From assembly GCA_004376205.1 (NCBI GenBank), contig SOKG01000244.1, positions 1 through 7,255 of the forward strand: a stretch of 7,255 nt of DNA, written 5' to 3'. The notes beneath the pieces are model-generated. The model ran no database searches, was not told the DNA's origin, and saw nothing but the letters and a program-made list of their open reading frames with translations. Shown in pieces: positions 6,289-7,255 of the stretch. The first letter of the stretch is position 1. Each line of letters opens with the position of its first letter. The stretch is from Dehalococcoidia bacterium (lineage in GTDB: Bacteria; Chloroflexota; Dehalococcoidia; SZUA-161). A program made the translations under genes and the position numbers.

Positions 6289-6714
6289 ATGCAAAAGGAC
6301 GTTAACGCTGACATCGAAAGGGTGTTGACCCAATACCGTACCGTTGCTATAGTAGGTGCCTCGGATAATCCCAAACGTCCCAGCCACAGGGTGGCTGAGT
6401 TACTAAAGGGCGAGGGCTACCGCATAATACCGGTAACGCCCAAAGCCGAGAAAATATTGGGCGAAACCGCTTACCCTGACTTGGCTTCCATCCCGGTGCA
6501 GGTAGAGGTTGTGGATGTCTTCCGTCGTCCTGAAGAGGTCCTGCCTATAGCAGAAGAGGCCATTGCCGTCAGAGCCAAAGTGCTATGGATGCAAGAAGGC
6601 ATAATCAATGAAGAGGCTGCAACCAGGGCAAGAGAAGCCGGCCTCACAGTCATAATGGACCGTTGCATGAGAAAGGAGGTCCTGCGCCGGCTGGGCCGGG
6701 AAGACGAGATCTAA
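6289..6714 (+). CDS. CoA-binding domain protein, YccU type
   Basis: This small cytoplasmic protein (141 aa, normal for the family) has a single Rossmann-like CoA-binding domain related to the N-terminal domain of succinyl-CoA synthetase alpha. Visible motifs are VAIVGASDNPKRPSHRV (19-35, the nucleotide loop), IIPVTPKAEKILGETAYPDL (46-65), VDVFRRPEEV (75-84), LWMQEGIINEEAA (99-111) and the family's terminal AGLTVIMDRCMRKE (117-130). Family members bind CoA, but their physiological role is not established; no ligase or catalytic histidine domain is present, so it is not an acyl-CoA synthetase. AAGGAGG at 6276-6282 decides the ATG start. The rubrerythrin gene begins 41 bases downstream on the same strand with no terminator between, so the two may be co-transcribed. 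Confidence 0.92.
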   Translation: MQKDVNADIERVLTQYRTVAIVGASDNPKRPSHRVAELLKGEGYRIIPVTPKAEKILGETAYPDLASIPVQVEVVDVFRRPEEVLPIAEEAIAVRAKVLWMQEGIINEEAATRAREAGLTVIMDRCMRKEVLRRLGREDEI

Positions 6715-6755
6715 GTCAGGCAAGAACATGAAATCTACTAAACGGAGGCGAGAGG

Positions 6756-7255
6756 ATGGCAAAGACGCCAGATAACCTCAAGGCTGCATTCGCCGGCGAG
6801 AGCCAGGCAAGCACCAGGTACCTGGCATTTGCGCGCAAGGCGGATCAGGAGGGATATCCTCAGGTGGCCAGGCTGTTCCGCGCCGCGGCAGCGGCAGAGG
6901 TAGTGCATGCCCGCAACCACCTGGAGACCATGGAAGGGGTGCATTCCACTCAGGATAACCTGAAAGAAGCCATCGCGGGCGAGAACATGGAGCATGTGAA
7001 GATGTATCCCGAGTTCATCGAGCAGGCAAACAAGGAGCAGAAGCCGAGAGCGGAGCGCACCTTCGATTGGGCGCGCAAGGTAGAGATGATCCACGAGTCG
7101 CTCTACAAATCGGCACTGGATGCCCTGCAGGCTGGTGGCAAGCCTCAGGTCAAGGAATACTTTGTCTGCCAGGTGTGTGGGTTCACCGCCGAGGGCAAAG
7201 CCCCGGACAGGTGCCCGGTCTGTGGCGCAGCCCAAACCGATTTCTTGAAAGTGGC
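6756..7255 (+). CDS. rbr: Rubrerythrin, cut by the window edge near its C-terminus
   Basis: This cytoplasmic non-haem di-iron peroxidase reduces hydrogen peroxide to water in anaerobes and microaerophiles, drawing electrons through its own rubredoxin-like iron site. The ATG at 6756 is preceded by GGAGG (6744-6748). The 166 visible codons have no stop; rubrerythrins of this short type are about this long, so only the last residue or few are missing. The four-helix ferritin-like domain carries the expected di-iron ligands: Glu15 in AGESQAS, Glu48 with His51 in AEVVHARNH, Glu76 and Glu79 in AGENMEHVKMYPEF, and Glu110 with His113 in VEMIHESLY. The rubredoxin-like knuckles are CQVCG (Cys138, Cys141) and CPVCG (Cys153, Cys156). 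All metal ligands are present, so it should be active. G+C here is about 63-70% in hand-counted lines, the highest in the window. Confidence 0.96.
   Translation, partial: MAKTPDNLKAAFAGESQASTRYLAFARKADQEGYPQVARLFRAAAAAEVVHARNHLETMEGVHSTQDNLKEAIAGENMEHVKMYPEFIEQANKEQKPRAERTFDWARKVEMIHESLYKSALDALQAGGKPQVKEYFVCQVCGFTAEGKAPDRCPVCGAAQTDFLKV

Noticed and set aside
6131..6328. 65-codon forward frame overlapping the start of the CoA-binding gene
   Set aside because: It has no family resemblance and no ribosome binding site of its own, and runs out of frame into a well-supported gene.
6738..7235. 165-codon reverse open frame opposite rubrerythrin
   Set aside because: Rubrerythrin has every metal ligand on the + strand; the reverse frame is a shadow favoured by high G+C.

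Overview
The window looks like anaerobic or facultative bacterial DNA, most likely Chloroflexota (Dehalococcoidia-like). This rests on recall, not a search: the histidine kinase H-box context (EFTRALAHELKTPLTP after a long coiled coil), the SnoaL-like N-terminus and the CoA-binding/rubrerythrin pair all resemble proteins common in that group. The taxonomic call is tentative.

Layout, left to right. A two-component pair lies on the + strand: a soluble histidine kinase (104-1069) overlapping by 4 bases an OmpR/PhoB-type response regulator (1066-1749). A hairpin-forming gap (1750-1844) separates it from a convergent, tightly packed two-gene operon on the - strand. That operon is transcribed from 5377 down to 1845. 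Its first gene is a natural fusion of electron-transfer flavoprotein beta and alpha subunits (633 aa). Two bases later comes a fusion of a FixC/ETF-quinone oxidoreductase flavoprotein with a ferredoxin-like FixX domain (542 aa). An AT-rich, apparently gene-free stretch (5378-5839) follows. Then come a broken SnoaL-like gene on the + strand (5840-6088), a short degenerate spacer, a CoA-binding (YccU-type) protein (6289-6714) and a rubrerythrin (6756 to the window edge, only the last codon or codons missing).

The centrepiece is the - strand operon. Beta, alpha, FixC and FixX domains occur in the canonical fixABCX order but are compressed into two polypeptides. The ferredoxin domain has cysteine spacing for two [4Fe-4S] clusters. 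This fits the membrane-associated electron-bifurcating FixABCX/EtfABCX complexes better than the classical one-cluster ETF-QO. The two proteins should pass electrons among a flavin donor (an acyl-CoA dehydrogenase partner or NADH), the quinone pool and possibly ferredoxin. Bifurcation is an inference; the sequence alone does not prove it. No acyl-CoA dehydrogenase or other donor gene is visible here.

The rubrerythrin suggests peroxide detoxification in an oxygen-sensitive cell. The two-component pair has no visible target or sensor domain, so its signal is unknown.
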